The position numbers and the translations under genes are program-made. Source: Streptomyces sp. MspMP-M5 (GTDB lineage: Bacteria > Actinomycetota > Actinomycetes > Streptomycetales > Streptomycetaceae). Taken from it: DNA of 64,000 bases. The notes beneath the pieces are model-generated. The model did not search any database. It worked only from the letters and a program-made list of their open reading frames with translations, and was not told the origin of the DNA. Positions 42,390 through 50,836 of this stretch are shown here, in pieces. Numbering within the stretch: the first letter of the stretch is position 1; each line of letters opens with the position of its first letter. Location: NCBI RefSeq assembly GCF_000373585.1, contig NZ_KB891918.1:30124-94123 (forward strand), read 5' to 3'.

Positions 42390-42818
42390 ATGGCTGCCGA
42401 AGCGCACTCGGAGGGTGCGTCCGAGCCGCAGCGCACCTCGCGCCGCTTTCCGCAGCTGACCCGCGACACCGCCCGCCCCGAGGGCGGCGGCCGGGCCGCC
42501 TCGGGCGACTACCCGGCGCCGGCCCGGCAGTGGCCGCTGCTGACCGTGCTGGGCGGGGTCGCCCTCGGGCTGCTGCTGGTCGCGCTGGACGCGTTCCGGA
42601 TCGGCTCGATCGTGATCGGGCTGTCCCTACTGGGCGGCGCGGTGCTGCGGTGGGCGCTGCCGTCGGTGGGGATGCTGGCCGTCCGGTCCCGCTTCACCGA
42701 CATGATCACCTACGGCGGCCTGGGCTTCGTGATCGTGATCCTGGCGATGATGGTGCAGCCCAAGCCGTGGATTCACATCCCGTTCCTGGACGACATCGTC
42801 CACTTCACGGTCCGCTAG
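42390..42818 (+). CDS. DUF3017 membrane protein
   Basis: This 142-residue protein has a disordered N-terminal third and three hydrophobic helices (PLLTVLGGVALGLLLVALDAF, IVIGLSLLGGAVLRWALP, GGLGFVIVILAMMV). It matches the actinobacterial DUF3017 family, which regularly follows folD. The function is unknown. GGAAGGGG lies 13 bases upstream of ATG 42390. The spacing from folD (131 bases) allows co-transcription. Confidence 0.85.
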   Translation: MAAEAHSEGASEPQRTSRRFPQLTRDTARPEGGGRAASGDYPAPARQWPLLTVLGGVALGLLLVALDAFRIGSIVIGLSLLGGAVLRWALPSVGMLAVRSRFTDMITYGGLGFVIVILAMMVQPKPWIHIPFLDDIVHFTVR

Positions 42819-42838
42819 GGCGCTTCTGACGGATCTCC

Positions 42839-42873
42839 GCGGCGCTGCGGCACACCTCGTGCCGTAGCGCCGC
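42839..42873. terminator. Hairpin terminator between DUF3017 and icd
   Basis: Arms of 15 bases (42839-42853 and 42859-42873) pair with one G-U wobble around ACCTC. Confidence 0.7.
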
Positions 42874-42942
42874 GGGCCTGTGTGACGCGGGTAACTTGGC
42901 GACCTCCGGGGGGTGCCCCAACCGCGAGAGGGACGTCCACGC

Positions 42943-44163
42943 ATGGCCAAGATCAAGGTTGACCGCCCCGTCGTCGAGATCGACGGCGACGAGATGACCC
43001 GCATCATCTGGTCGTCCATCAGGGACCGGCTGATCCTCCCGTACCTCGACATCGACCTGAAGTACTTCGACCTGGGCATCGAGCACCGGGACGCCACCAG
43101 CGACCAAGTGACCGTCGACGCCGCGCACGCCGTCCAGGAGTACGGCGTCGGAGTGAAGTGCGCGACGATCACCCCGGACGAGGCCCGGGTCGAGGAGTTC
43201 AACCTCAAGGCGATGTACCGCTCGCCGAACGGGACCATCCGCGACATCCTCGGCGGCGTGATCTTCCGCGAGCCCATCATCATGGAGAACGTGCCCCGGC
43301 TCGTCCCCGGCTGGACCAGCCCCATCGTCGTCGGCCGCCACGCCTTCGGCGACCAGTACCGCGCCACCGACCTCAAGGTCCCCGGACCCGGCACGCTCAC
43401 CCTGACCTTCGCCCCGGCGGACGGCGGCGAGCCGACCGAGCTGGAGGTGCACCAATTCCCCGGCGCCGGCGTGGCCCTGGCGATGTACAACCACGACGAC
43501 TCGATCCGCGACTTCGCCCGGGCGTCGTTCCGCTACGGACTGGACCGCGGCTATCCCGTCTACCTCTCCACGAAGAACACGATCCTCAAGAAGTACGACG
43601 GCCGCTTCAAGGACCTCTTCCAGGAGGTCTTCGACGGCGAGTTCCGGACCGAGTTCGAGGCCCGCGGCCTGACCTACGAGCACCGGCTGATCGACGACAT
43701 GGTGGCCGCGGCCCTGAAGTCGTCCGGCGGCTACGTCTGGGCCTGCAAGAACTACGACGGCGACGTCCAGTCCGACATCGTCGCCCAGGGTTTCGGCTCG
43801 CTCGGGCTGATGACCTCGGTGCTGATGACGCCCGACGGCCGGACCCTGGAGGCCGAGGCGGCGCACGGCACCGTCACCCGCCACTACCGGCAGCACCAGC
43901 AGGGCAAGGCCACCTCCACCAATCCCGTCGCCTCGGTCTTCGCCTGGACCCGCGGCCTGGCGCACCGCGGCAAACTGGACGACACACCCGAGGTGACCCG
44001 CTTCGCCCACACCCTGGAACGGGTCTGTGTGGAGACCGTCGAGGGCGGCCAGATGACCAGGGACCTGGCGCTGCTGATCGGCCCGGCCCAGCCGTGGCTG
44101 ACCACCGACCAGTTCCTGGAGGCGGTGGACGCCGGGCTCCAGAAGGCGATGGCGCCCGCCTGA
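42943..44163 (+). CDS. icd: NADP-dependent isocitrate dehydrogenase, homodimeric type
   Basis: This 406-residue protein begins VVEIDGDEMTRIIWSSIRDRLILPYLDIDLKYFDLGIEHRD, as in the eukaryotic-like type II isocitrate dehydrogenases. It contains substrate-binding SPNGTIRDILGG, the hinge STKNTILKKYDGRFKDLF and NYDGDVQSDIVAQGFGSLGLMTS, and AHGTVTRHYRQHQ near the C-terminus. It oxidises isocitrate to 2-oxoglutarate with NADP. Many streptomycetes also or instead use a monomeric enzyme, so this homodimeric type beside mdh is worth noting. A GAGAGGGA site precedes ATG 42943. Confidence 0.94.
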   Translation: MAKIKVDRPVVEIDGDEMTRIIWSSIRDRLILPYLDIDLKYFDLGIEHRDATSDQVTVDAAHAVQEYGVGVKCATITPDEARVEEFNLKAMYRSPNGTIRDILGGVIFREPIIMENVPRLVPGWTSPIVVGRHAFGDQYRATDLKVPGPGTLTLTFAPADGGEPTELEVHQFPGAGVALAMYNHDDSIRDFARASFRYGLDRGYPVYLSTKNTILKKYDGRFKDLFQEVFDGEFRTEFEARGLTYEHRLIDDMVAAALKSSGGYVWACKNYDGDVQSDIVAQGFGSLGLMTSVLMTPDGRTLEAEAAHGTVTRHYRQHQQGKATSTNPVASVFAWTRGLAHRGKLDDTPEVTRFAHTLERVCVETVEGGQMTRDLALLIGPAQPWLTTDQFLEAVDAGLQKAMAPA

Positions 44164-44516
44164 GCCGGCCGCGGCGGGCCTCCGCGCCTGGCCGGGAATC
44201 GCCCTCCCCGTGAAACCGACGCGAAAGTGGGGGGATTGGCCTCCCGTATCCCGGGCATGCGCACCACAACCCCCCACGGGTATGGCACAACCGCCGGCCG
44301 CCCGCGCTACCCCTCCGAGAGCGGGCGGCCGCCGCGGCCGGCGTGACGGCCGGTGAGGTGTCCCACACCGGCCCGTCACCTGCGCGGGTCGGGGGTCCGA
44401 TAGCCTGACGCCGGGTCTCTCGATACCAAGAGACCTCGATGAATGGGCAGGGACACCCACCGCCGACCCAAGGTGGTCCAGGGGCTTGCCCCCGGAATAC
44501 CGCGCAGGAGATCGCC
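44164..44516. other. 353-bp intergenic region between icd and mdh
   Basis: It contains an inverted repeat GTGGGGGG/CCCCCCAC (44227-44234 and 44270-44277) and a GC hairpin GGCCGCCCGC/GCGGGCGGCC (44296-44305 and 44321-44330) that may end icd. A possible -10 box TAGCCT lies at 44401-44406, with an operator-like palindrome at 44416-44433. No gene is seen. Confidence 0.55.
44416..44433. promoter_or_regulatory. Operator-like palindrome at the mdh promoter
   Basis: TCTCTCGATACCAAGAGA is an 18-bp imperfect palindrome (7 of 9 positions match between halves). It lies just after a possible -10 element TAGCCT, close to the expected transcription start, where a repressor would act. Confidence 0.45.
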
Positions 44517-45506
44517 ATGACCCGCACTCCCGTCAACGTCACCGTGACCGGCGCCGCCGGCCAGATCGGTTACGCCCTCCTCTTCCGCATCGCCTCCGGC
44601 CATCTGCTCGGCGCGGACGTGCCGGTCAAGCTGCGCCTCCTGGAGATCCCGCAGGGTCTCAAGGCCGCCGAGGGCACCGCGATGGAGCTCGACGACTGCG
44701 CCTTCCCGCTCCTCCAGGGCATCGACATCACCGACGACCCGAACGTGGCCTTCGACGGCGCCAACGTCGCGCTGCTCGTCGGCGCCCGCCCCCGCACCAA
44801 GGGCATGGAGCGCGGCGACCTGCTGGAGGCCAACGGCGGCATCTTCAAGCCGCAGGGCAAGGCCATCAACGACCACGCCGCGGACGACATCAAGGTCCTG
44901 GTCGTCGGCAACCCGGCCAACACCAACGCGCTGATCGCCCAGGCCGCCGCCCCGGACGTGCCGCGCGAGCGCTTCACCGCGATGACCCGGCTGGACCACA
45001 ACCGCGCGGTCACCCAGCTCGCGCAGAAGACCGGCACCCCGGTGTCCGAGATCCGCCGCCTGACCATCTGGGGCAACCACTCGGCCACTCAGTACCCGGA
45101 CATCTTCCACGCCACGGTCGCCGGCAAGAACGCCGCCGAGGCCGTCAACGACGAGAAGTGGCTGGCCGACACCTTCATCCCGACCGTCGCCAAGCGCGGT
45201 GCCGCGATCATCGAGGCCCGCGGTGCCTCGTCGGCCGCCTCCGCCGCCAACGCCGCCATCGACCACGTCCACACCTGGGTCAACGGCACCGCCGAGGGCG
45301 ACTGGACCTCCATGGGCATCCCCTCGGACGGCTCCTACGGCGTCCCGGAGGGCCTGATCTCCTCCTTCCCCGTCACCACCAAGGACGGCACGTACGAGAT
45401 CGTCCAGGGCCTGGAGATCAACGACTTCTCCCGCGCCCGCATCGACGCCTCCGTCAAGGAGCTGTCGGAGGAGCGCGAGGCGGTCCGTGCCCTCGGCCTG
45501 ATCTGA
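44517..45506 (+). CDS. mdh: Malate dehydrogenase
   Basis: This 329-residue protein has the NAD-binding TGAAGQIGYALLFRIASG, the substrate arginines in ARPRTKGMERGDLLEANGGIF, the LDHNRA motif and the catalytic histidine in IWGNHSATQYPD. It interconverts malate and oxaloacetate with NAD. Its length is typical for the actinobacterial/LDH-like Mdh with the long N-terminal loop. AGGAG lies six bases before ATG 44517. A hairpin terminator follows at 45541-45574. Confidence 0.97.
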   Translation: MTRTPVNVTVTGAAGQIGYALLFRIASGHLLGADVPVKLRLLEIPQGLKAAEGTAMELDDCAFPLLQGIDITDDPNVAFDGANVALLVGARPRTKGMERGDLLEANGGIFKPQGKAINDHAADDIKVLVVGNPANTNALIAQAAAPDVPRERFTAMTRLDHNRAVTQLAQKTGTPVSEIRRLTIWGNHSATQYPDIFHATVAGKNAAEAVNDEKWLADTFIPTVAKRGAAIIEARGASSAASAANAAIDHVHTWVNGTAEGDWTSMGIPSDGSYGVPEGLISSFPVTTKDGTYEIVQGLEINDFSRARIDASVKELSEEREAVRALGLI

Positions 45507-45540
45507 GCCGGCGCCGGCGCACCGCCGCACCACCCCCTTC

Positions 45541-45574
45541 CGAGCCCGTACGGCCCAACGGCCGTGCGGGCTCG
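45541..45574. terminator. Hairpin terminator after mdh
   Basis: Arms of 15 bases (45541-45555 and 45560-45574, one G-U pair) flank the loop CAAC. Confidence 0.8.
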
Positions 45575-45753
45575 GTCCGTTGACGGAAAGTCAGGGATTG
45601 GCAACGCGCTGACACGGTGGCCCCCGCTCCTCTATGCTCTGCGGTCCCTTCACACGTACGGGTGATGATGCGCGCCGGCGGAACTGCGCCGCCGCGCCGG
45701 CGCGTTGTGAGGGGTGCGCGTAGGCGCGGATCGGCAGGCACGGGGGAGGCTGG

Positions 45754-47610
45754 ATGACTGGTAACGAGGTGCCCGCGCAGCCAGGAGGGCCGGAGGGACG
45801 GCCACGGCTGCGGAAGGAATCCACGGGTGCTCCGGTGCCCGCACCGCTCCCCGCGACCCCGCCCGCGGCCAGCGAGGCCACCCGCCTGCTGTGTGCCGGG
45901 ACCTACCTCGACGAGACCTTCCGCGACACCGTGATCGACGAACTCTATGTCCACGAGGAGCGGTTCGCCGCCCCCTCCCTGGGCATCGACGCGGCCCGGG
46001 TGCTCGCCCACGCCCTGCGCGCCCGCCGGCTGGAGCTCGGCTGGTCGGCGGCGATCCTGTTCACCTGGATCGTGGTCATCGTGCTGTCGCAGGGGCTGGC
46101 GCTGGCCTATCTCAGCCCCGTCATTCTGCTGGGCCTGGCCCGATTCGTGCGCCGGCTGCCGGTCGCGGCCGGGCTGACGGGCTTCGTCTCCTTCCTGTTG
46201 CGCTGGTACGCCCGGATCTCACTGACGCTCTTTCTGGCGGGTCTGGCGCTGGCGGCCTTCGGCAACGAGAGCATGCTGCGGCTGCTCGCGCTGGCGCAGT
46301 CGCCGACCGCACTGCTGGTGGCGTACCTCGGCTCCGCCGTCTCGGGCGCCGGAACCACCGGCCTGCCCTCCGGGGCCTCCGGCCTGCCCTCCGGCAGCGG
46401 ATGGCCCAACCCGGCCGCGGATATCGGTGGTTCGGACTCCGCCGTCCTCTTCGCCGTCTGGGTCACCCTGGCGCTGCCGGTGCTCGTGACCGTCCTGGTC
46501 GCCCTCAAGCGGGGCCAGTTCGCCCGCGCGCTGGCCCGCGAACTGTCCCGCGAGCGCTTCCCCGACATGATGTCCGACCCGGCCGAGCAAGCCGAGGGCG
46601 TCCGCTTCCAGCGGCTGCGCGAGCGGGTGCGGACCGAGCAGCACGGGCCGCTGGTGATGTACCGCCCCGGCGATCCGTTCTGCGGCGCGGGCGAGCCGTT
46701 CAAGCCGTGGTCGCTGTCGGTGGAGCTGGTGCCCCGGGCCGACGGCGCCGCCCTGCCGCTGGACAACGGCGAGATCCTCGCCCGCATCGTCCCGCTGGTC
46801 GAGGCGCTGCGGGTGCCGTCCGGCTCGCCGGAGACGGCGGACGCGGTCCGCGACCGGCTGCGCGCCCTGGAGGTCGACCAGTGCGTCTTCCTGCCCGTCG
46901 ACGGCCTGCCGAGCCGCGCCGCCGCGCCGTACGCCCCCGCCGCCTTCGAGGCGCACCGGGCCGCCGCCCTGGAGGAGGGCGGGGAGACCCGCCGGCACTT
47001 CCTGCGGATCCGGGTCGGCGGATGGCACGAAGGCGTGGTCACCACGGTCTTCGTCCGCGTCCACACCCAGGGCGGGATGCTGATGATGGAGGTGGCCCCG
47101 CATGTGCTGTGGCCGCTGCGCCCGCTCTTCCAGGACGCCGACCGGATCGCCCACCAGTACCGTCACCACGACCGCTTCGGCAAGGCGGTCTGGGCGCTGA
47201 GCCACAGCCCCCGGTCCGCCGGCGAGGCGCTGCTCACCCTGGCGCGCGGGCTGGGCGCCACCTGGCGGCTGGCCACCGAGGGCCACGGCGCCGCCCTCCC
47301 GGAGGGCCCGGCCGCCTCCGTCCGTGAACTGGCCGCGACCGGTGAGGCGTCGCTCTTCCAGTACATGGACGTGGCCCGCTATCTGAAGACCGTTCAGCAG
47401 CGGGTGGCGGCCGGCGTCACAAGCGCGCTGCACGACGCGGGGTACCAGACCGCCGAGTTCGAGCAGCGCATCGTCCATGTCGCCGACGGCGGGGTCTATG
47501 TCGAGTCCGCCCAGGGCGCCGTCGGCATCGGCGACCACAACACCATCACCAGCAACGGCGACCCCGCTCCGCGGAGCGGGGTCGACTCCTCCCCGAAGGG
47601 CAGGTCCTGA
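45754..47610 (+). CDS. Membrane protein with an amyloid-like C-terminal motif
   Basis: This 618-residue protein has a Pro-rich N-terminus and two to four hydrophobic helices over residues 90-250 (WSAAILFTWIVVIVLSQGL and AVLFAVWVTLALPVLVTVLVAL are clearest). A large soluble region of about 330 residues follows, with no recognised fold. The last 40 residues contain a Gly-bounded 23-residue motif (580-602) ending QGAVGIGDHNT-I-T. The next protein carries the same motif at its N-terminus, so the two probably meet through it. ATG 45754 has GGGGGAGG just upstream. The three genes from here to 48897 form a probable operon. Confidence 0.75.
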   Translation: MTGNEVPAQPGGPEGRPRLRKESTGAPVPAPLPATPPAASEATRLLCAGTYLDETFRDTVIDELYVHEERFAAPSLGIDAARVLAHALRARRLELGWSAAILFTWIVVIVLSQGLALAYLSPVILLGLARFVRRLPVAAGLTGFVSFLLRWYARISLTLFLAGLALAAFGNESMLRLLALAQSPTALLVAYLGSAVSGAGTTGLPSGASGLPSGSGWPNPAADIGGSDSAVLFAVWVTLALPVLVTVLVALKRGQFARALARELSRERFPDMMSDPAEQAEGVRFQRLRERVRTEQHGPLVMYRPGDPFCGAGEPFKPWSLSVELVPRADGAALPLDNGEILARIVPLVEALRVPSGSPETADAVRDRLRALEVDQCVFLPVDGLPSRAAAPYAPAAFEAHRAAALEEGGETRRHFLRIRVGGWHEGVVTTVFVRVHTQGGMLMMEVAPHVLWPLRPLFQDADRIAHQYRHHDRFGKAVWALSHSPRSAGEALLTLARGLGATWRLATEGHGAALPEGPAASVRELAATGEASLFQYMDVARYLKTVQQRVAAGVTSALHDAGYQTAEFEQRIVHVADGGVYVESAQGAVGIGDHNTITSNGDPAPRSGVDSSPKGRS

Positions 47611-47611
47611 C

Positions 47612-48001
47612 GTGGCATCAGCTGACGCGAACGGCAAGGGCGACGGCATCCACATCGGCAGTGTCCAGGGCGCCTTCGCCATCGGCGACCACAACACCGT
47701 CACCCACCACGGCACCAACGCCCAGGGCGCCGCACCCGCGATCGACCCGGCCCACGAACAGCTCCTCCAGGCCGCCCGCACCCTCCGCGAGGACCTCGGG
47801 CGGGCCGTGGAGAGCCCCGAGGTCCGGGCGCTGACGGCCGAACTCGCCGGCACCGAGGAGGAGATCACCGGCACCGGCGCCGCCGCCCCCGGCCGGCTGG
47901 CCCGGCTGCGCACCGCGCTGACCGACGCCGGCGCCGTGGTGGGGCTGCTGGCGTCCGGCGCGGCGGTGGTCCAGGCGGTCGCCGCCCTCCTGGGAGGGTG
48001 A
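47612..48001 (+). CDS. Small protein with an N-terminal amyloid-like motif
   Basis: This 129-residue protein opens with a 23-residue segment (residues 12-34) in which GSVQGA is followed by AIGDHNT. It matches the C-terminal motif of the upstream protein at 13 of 23 positions with identical spacing. A helical region (HEQLLQAARTLREDLGRAVES) and a hydrophobic C-terminal helix (AGAVVGLLASGAAVVQAVAALLGG) follow. A short repeated G-D-H-N-T unit of this kind in neighbouring genes is seen in bacterial amyloid-signalling pairs, where an effector and a receptor share it. GTG 47612 lies one base after the previous stop. Overlap with the next gene (GTGA) suggests a single unit. Confidence 0.75.
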   Translation: MASADANGKGDGIHIGSVQGAFAIGDHNTVTHHGTNAQGAAPAIDPAHEQLLQAARTLREDLGRAVESPEVRALTAELAGTEEEITGTGAAAPGRLARLRTALTDAGAVVGLLASGAAVVQAVAALLGG

Positions 48002-48897
48002 CGCCCGTGCCCCAAGGCCCCGAACCGCGCTGGAACCCCGACACCCAGTCCTGGGAGACCGGCCCCGCGCGCCCCACCCGCGCGTACACCGGCCCGGTGC
48101 CACCTCGCCCGGCCGCGCCCCCGCCGCCCACTGCCCCCGGACCGGGCGCGAACGAGCCCGCCGAACCCGCCTACGCTCCCTGGCCGCCACCGGCCACCGG
48201 CCCGGACACGGCGGGGATGCCCGTGCCCGCCGTGGCCACCGGCCGCCGGACCCGGATCTTGATCGCCTCCGCGGTGGCCGTCGTCGTGGCCGGTGCCGGC
48301 GGGGCCTACGCCCTGTGGGGCCGCGGCCCGCACGCCACGCCCGCCCGCCCCACGGCCTCGGCGAGCGGCACCGCGACCGCCACCCCGACCAACGCGGCGG
48401 CGCCCTCCGCCTCGCCCAGCGCCGACGTCTCCGCCTCCGCCTCCGCCACGGCCGTGCCCAGCGGCTCCCACCTCGTGCACGACGAGAAGGGTTTCACCCT
48501 CGCCGTCCCCGACGACTGGCGGCGCGAGCTGCGCTCCACCGGGGTCTTCTACACCTCGCCGGACGGCCGCAGCCTGCTGCAGATATTCCAGATCACCGAG
48601 CCCGACCTCACCCCGCGACAGGCCCTGGAGCAGGCGTCCAAGGGCCTTGCCGGCAACCCCGGTTACAAGGAGCTGGGCCTGGAACCGCGCCAGGGCCCGC
48701 CCGGCCCCGACGGCGCCCAGCTGACCTACGCCTACGACAGCGACCGCCTGGGCGTCCGCGTCCGGGCCGTGGACTGCGCCTTCACGGTCCCCGACGGCCG
48801 CCAGTTCGCGGTCCTCGCCCTGGGCCCGGACGCCGACTGGCCCCGGCAGGCGGAGGTCCAGCGGATCGCCCTGGACTCCTTCGCGCCCACCACCTGA
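47998..48897 (+). CDS. Single-pass membrane protein with an extracellular kinase-like sensor domain
   Basis: This 299-residue protein has a Pro-rich cytoplasmic tail, one transmembrane helix around ILIASAVAVVVAGAGGAYAL (about residue 87-107), an Ala/Ser/Thr-rich linker and a C-terminal domain of about 135 residues (KGFTLAVPDDWRRE, GVFYTSPDGRSLLQI, DSFAPTT). That domain resembles the extracellular part of the Ser/Thr kinase at 4680-6545: both have a V-P-x-x-W-R-R-E start, an YTS strand and a closing D-W-x-x-x-E/A-x-x-x segment. It overlaps the previous gene by four bases. It lacks a kinase domain of its own. Confidence 0.72.
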   Translation: MTPVPQGPEPRWNPDTQSWETGPARPTRAYTGPVPPRPAAPPPPTAPGPGANEPAEPAYAPWPPPATGPDTAGMPVPAVATGRRTRILIASAVAVVVAGAGGAYALWGRGPHATPARPTASASGTATATPTNAAAPSASPSADVSASASATAVPSGSHLVHDEKGFTLAVPDDWRRELRSTGVFYTSPDGRSLLQIFQITEPDLTPRQALEQASKGLAGNPGYKELGLEPRQGPPGPDGAQLTYAYDSDRLGVRVRAVDCAFTVPDGRQFAVLALGPDADWPRQAEVQRIALDSFAPTT

Positions 48898-48944
48898 CGG
48901 CCGTCCACCCGAGCGGCCGTCCACCGGAGCAGCCGGCCGGGCCG

Positions 48945-49154
48945 TCAGCCGGGCAGCTCGGTCCGCTCCCACCACTCGTACACCGGCAGCCGGCCGTCGG
49001 CGGTGTCCCACTCCCGCGTGGTCGGCCGGAAGTGCTCGTAGCCACCGCGGTACGGGACCTTCAGGTCGCCCGCCCCGGGTTCCACCTCGACGATCCGCTT
49101 GCTGATCCCCTCGGGACCGCCCTGGAGTACTGCCTTGGGTGCCTTGCTCTCCAT
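48945..49154 (-). CDS. DUF5988-like small protein
   Basis: This 69-residue protein contains VLQGGPEGISKRIVEV and the conserved KVPYRGGYEHFRPT, followed by YEWWERTELPG. This pattern is common among small streptomycete DUF5988 proteins, often near natural-product or accessory loci. The start ATG 49154 has no strong ribosome binding site. The function is unknown. Confidence 0.65.
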   Translation of the reverse strand: MESKAPKAVLQGGPEGISKRIVEVEPGAGDLKVPYRGGYEHFRPTTREWDTADGRLPVYEWWERTELPG

Positions 49155-49212
49155 GGCGGCAGTGTCTCGCGCACCGCGCGGGCGCCCGGGGCGGCTCGCC
49201 GGGACCGGGCGG

Positions 49213-49809
49213 TCAGTCCCGGGGGAAATCCTCCGTCGAGAGCGTCATGCCGAGGACGGTGTCGGTGAGGTCGATGGGTTCGCCGTAGGAGACGGTGACG
49301 TCGTTCTCGTAGTCGCCGTCTTTGGGCTGGGTGAACACGCGGCACCGGCCGAGGTAGGGGTCGGCGATGACGTAGACAGGGACTTCGGCGGTGGCATAGG
49401 CCGTCAATTTGGGGCCGTAGTCGTTCGCGGCGGTCCCTTTGGAGATGACCTCCGCCACGAACTCGACGTCCTGGTAGCGCCAGCGGCCGTTCTCCTTCTT
49501 GGCGTTCTCGGCGAGCTTGGCGACGTCCGGGCAGAAGCCGTTCTTTTCGCCGGGGAAGTCGATCCGTACGTCGGACTTCACCAGCCTTTTCTTCCCGCCG
49601 AATTGCTCTCGCAGCGCCGTCGTGATCTCGAAGATGGTGTCCCAGTGGACATCCCGCTGCGGTGACATGAAGACGGTCCCCTCGACGATCTCGACCTTGT
49701 ATCCCTCGGGGACGGGCATCCGCTCCAGCTGATCGAACAACTGGTCCAACGTCAGATCACCGGACTTGGCCATCTCGATCCATTCGGTTCGCTCAAGGCT
49801 GATGGTCAT
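49213..49809 (-). CDS. Uma2 family nuclease-like protein
   Basis: This 198-residue protein fits the Uma2 (DUF820) branch of PD-(D/E)xK enzymes: a KVEIVEGTVFMSPQRDVHW start, the core Asp in CPDVAKLAEN, and the VEFVAEVISKGT strand carrying the active-site Glu and Lys. Uma2 proteins are abundant in streptomycetes and cyanobacteria; their cellular role is unclear. GGGGAGGAG lies before ATG 49809. The gene looks somewhat less GC-rich than its neighbours, which hints at recent arrival. Confidence 0.83.
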   Translation of the reverse strand: MTISLERTEWIEMAKSGDLTLDQLFDQLERMPVPEGYKVEIVEGTVFMSPQRDVHWDTIFEITTALREQFGGKKRLVKSDVRIDFPGEKNGFCPDVAKLAENAKKENGRWRYQDVEFVAEVISKGTAANDYGPKLTAYATAEVPVYVIADPYLGRCRVFTQPKDGDYENDVTVSYGEPIDLTDTVLGMTLSTEDFPRD

Positions 49810-49912
49810 CGTGCCGCTCCTCCCCGCTCCGCCGCGGGATGCGGGGAGCCGCACGGTTCAACGATACGTATGTACGAACGTCACGGGGGTGAAAGTCCGG
49901 CGGGGGCTGACG

Positions 49913-50704
49913 TCACACGGACTGGTTCTGGCCCCCCTCCAGGACGGAGACGTCGATGGTCTGGCCCGGGGGCGGGGTGTGCGTGGAGACCGGGTGGTCG
50001 TAGTCGCTGAGCAGGACGGTGCTGGTTTCGTCGTCGACCCGGGTGGCGAGCTTCAGGGGGTAGTGGGTGCCCTTGATGGCGACGTAGACGGTCTGGGTGG
50101 CGTCGCCGGCCTTCTTGACGACGGGGAGGACGCGGGTGCCCTCGTGGGTGGTGGGGCGGCCCTTGGAGAGCGTGACGGCGGGGGCCGGGGAGGGGCTCTC
50201 CTCGGGGGCGGGCGACTGCGGGGTGACCGCCTTCTGGAAGGCGGTGAGGTCGCAGGCGGCGGCGAGGCTCTGCAGGAAGCTGTCGTCGGTGGTGCCGTGG
50301 AGGAAGCGGTCCCGGTAGGTGCGGGCCGCGGTGGTGCCCTCGTCGCCGGGCAGCTGGCTCTTCCAGAAGGCGGCGTCGGGCTTGAGCCAGACGTCCTTGC
50401 CGTGCTTGATCAGGTCGACCCGGCCCTGTGCGCCGTTGCTGATGTCGCCGGCGCAGTTCCCGGCCCGGTCAAGCGTGAGGTCGAGCTTGGTGGCGTCGAC
50501 GGAGGTCTCGGTGCGCAGCCGTACGGAGGTCGCGCCGAGGAGGGCGTGCAGGGCCTCGTCGGAGATCTGCTGGGCCGACTTGTGGGCGAGGTCGCCCTCG
50601 TCGCCGGGGTCGTCGGCCGGGGCGACGGCGGCGCAGGTGGCGGCCGCGATCAGGCCGGCCGCGCCGCAGGCCAGGGCGGTGAGGGAGGGGCGTCTGCGGG
50701 GCAT
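49913..50704 (-). CDS. Secreted protein, possibly a lipoprotein of the LppX/LprG type
   Basis: This 263-residue protein starts MPRRRPSLTALACGAAGLIAAATCAAV, a signal peptide with a cysteine but a poor lipobox, so lipidation is uncertain. The mature part (SAQQISDEALHALLGATSVRLR, then LDLTLDRAGNCAGDI) resembles lipoproteins of the LppX/LprAFG type with a lipid-holding half barrel. The C-terminus is Pro/Thr-rich. No partner gene is adjacent. Confidence 0.68.
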   Translation of the reverse strand: MPRRRPSLTALACGAAGLIAAATCAAVAPADDPGDEGDLAHKSAQQISDEALHALLGATSVRLRTETSVDATKLDLTLDRAGNCAGDISNGAQGRVDLIKHGKDVWLKPDAAFWKSQLPGDEGTTAARTYRDRFLHGTTDDSFLQSLAAACDLTAFQKAVTPQSPAPEESPSPAPAVTLSKGRPTTHEGTRVLPVVKKAGDATQTVYVAIKGTHYPLKLATRVDDETSTVLLSDYDHPVSTHTPPPGQTIDVSVLEGGQNQSV

Positions 50705-50836
50705 CTCGGCACCTCCGTCCGGAGGGGCTCCCGGGACCGCGGTGGGCCGTCCGGGAGGCTCCCGGGGTGGGCATACGGCTATTCAGAGTACTTTCCGGGC
50801 TATTCGGGCGCATGCGGAGAGGTCGGGCGCCTCGGG

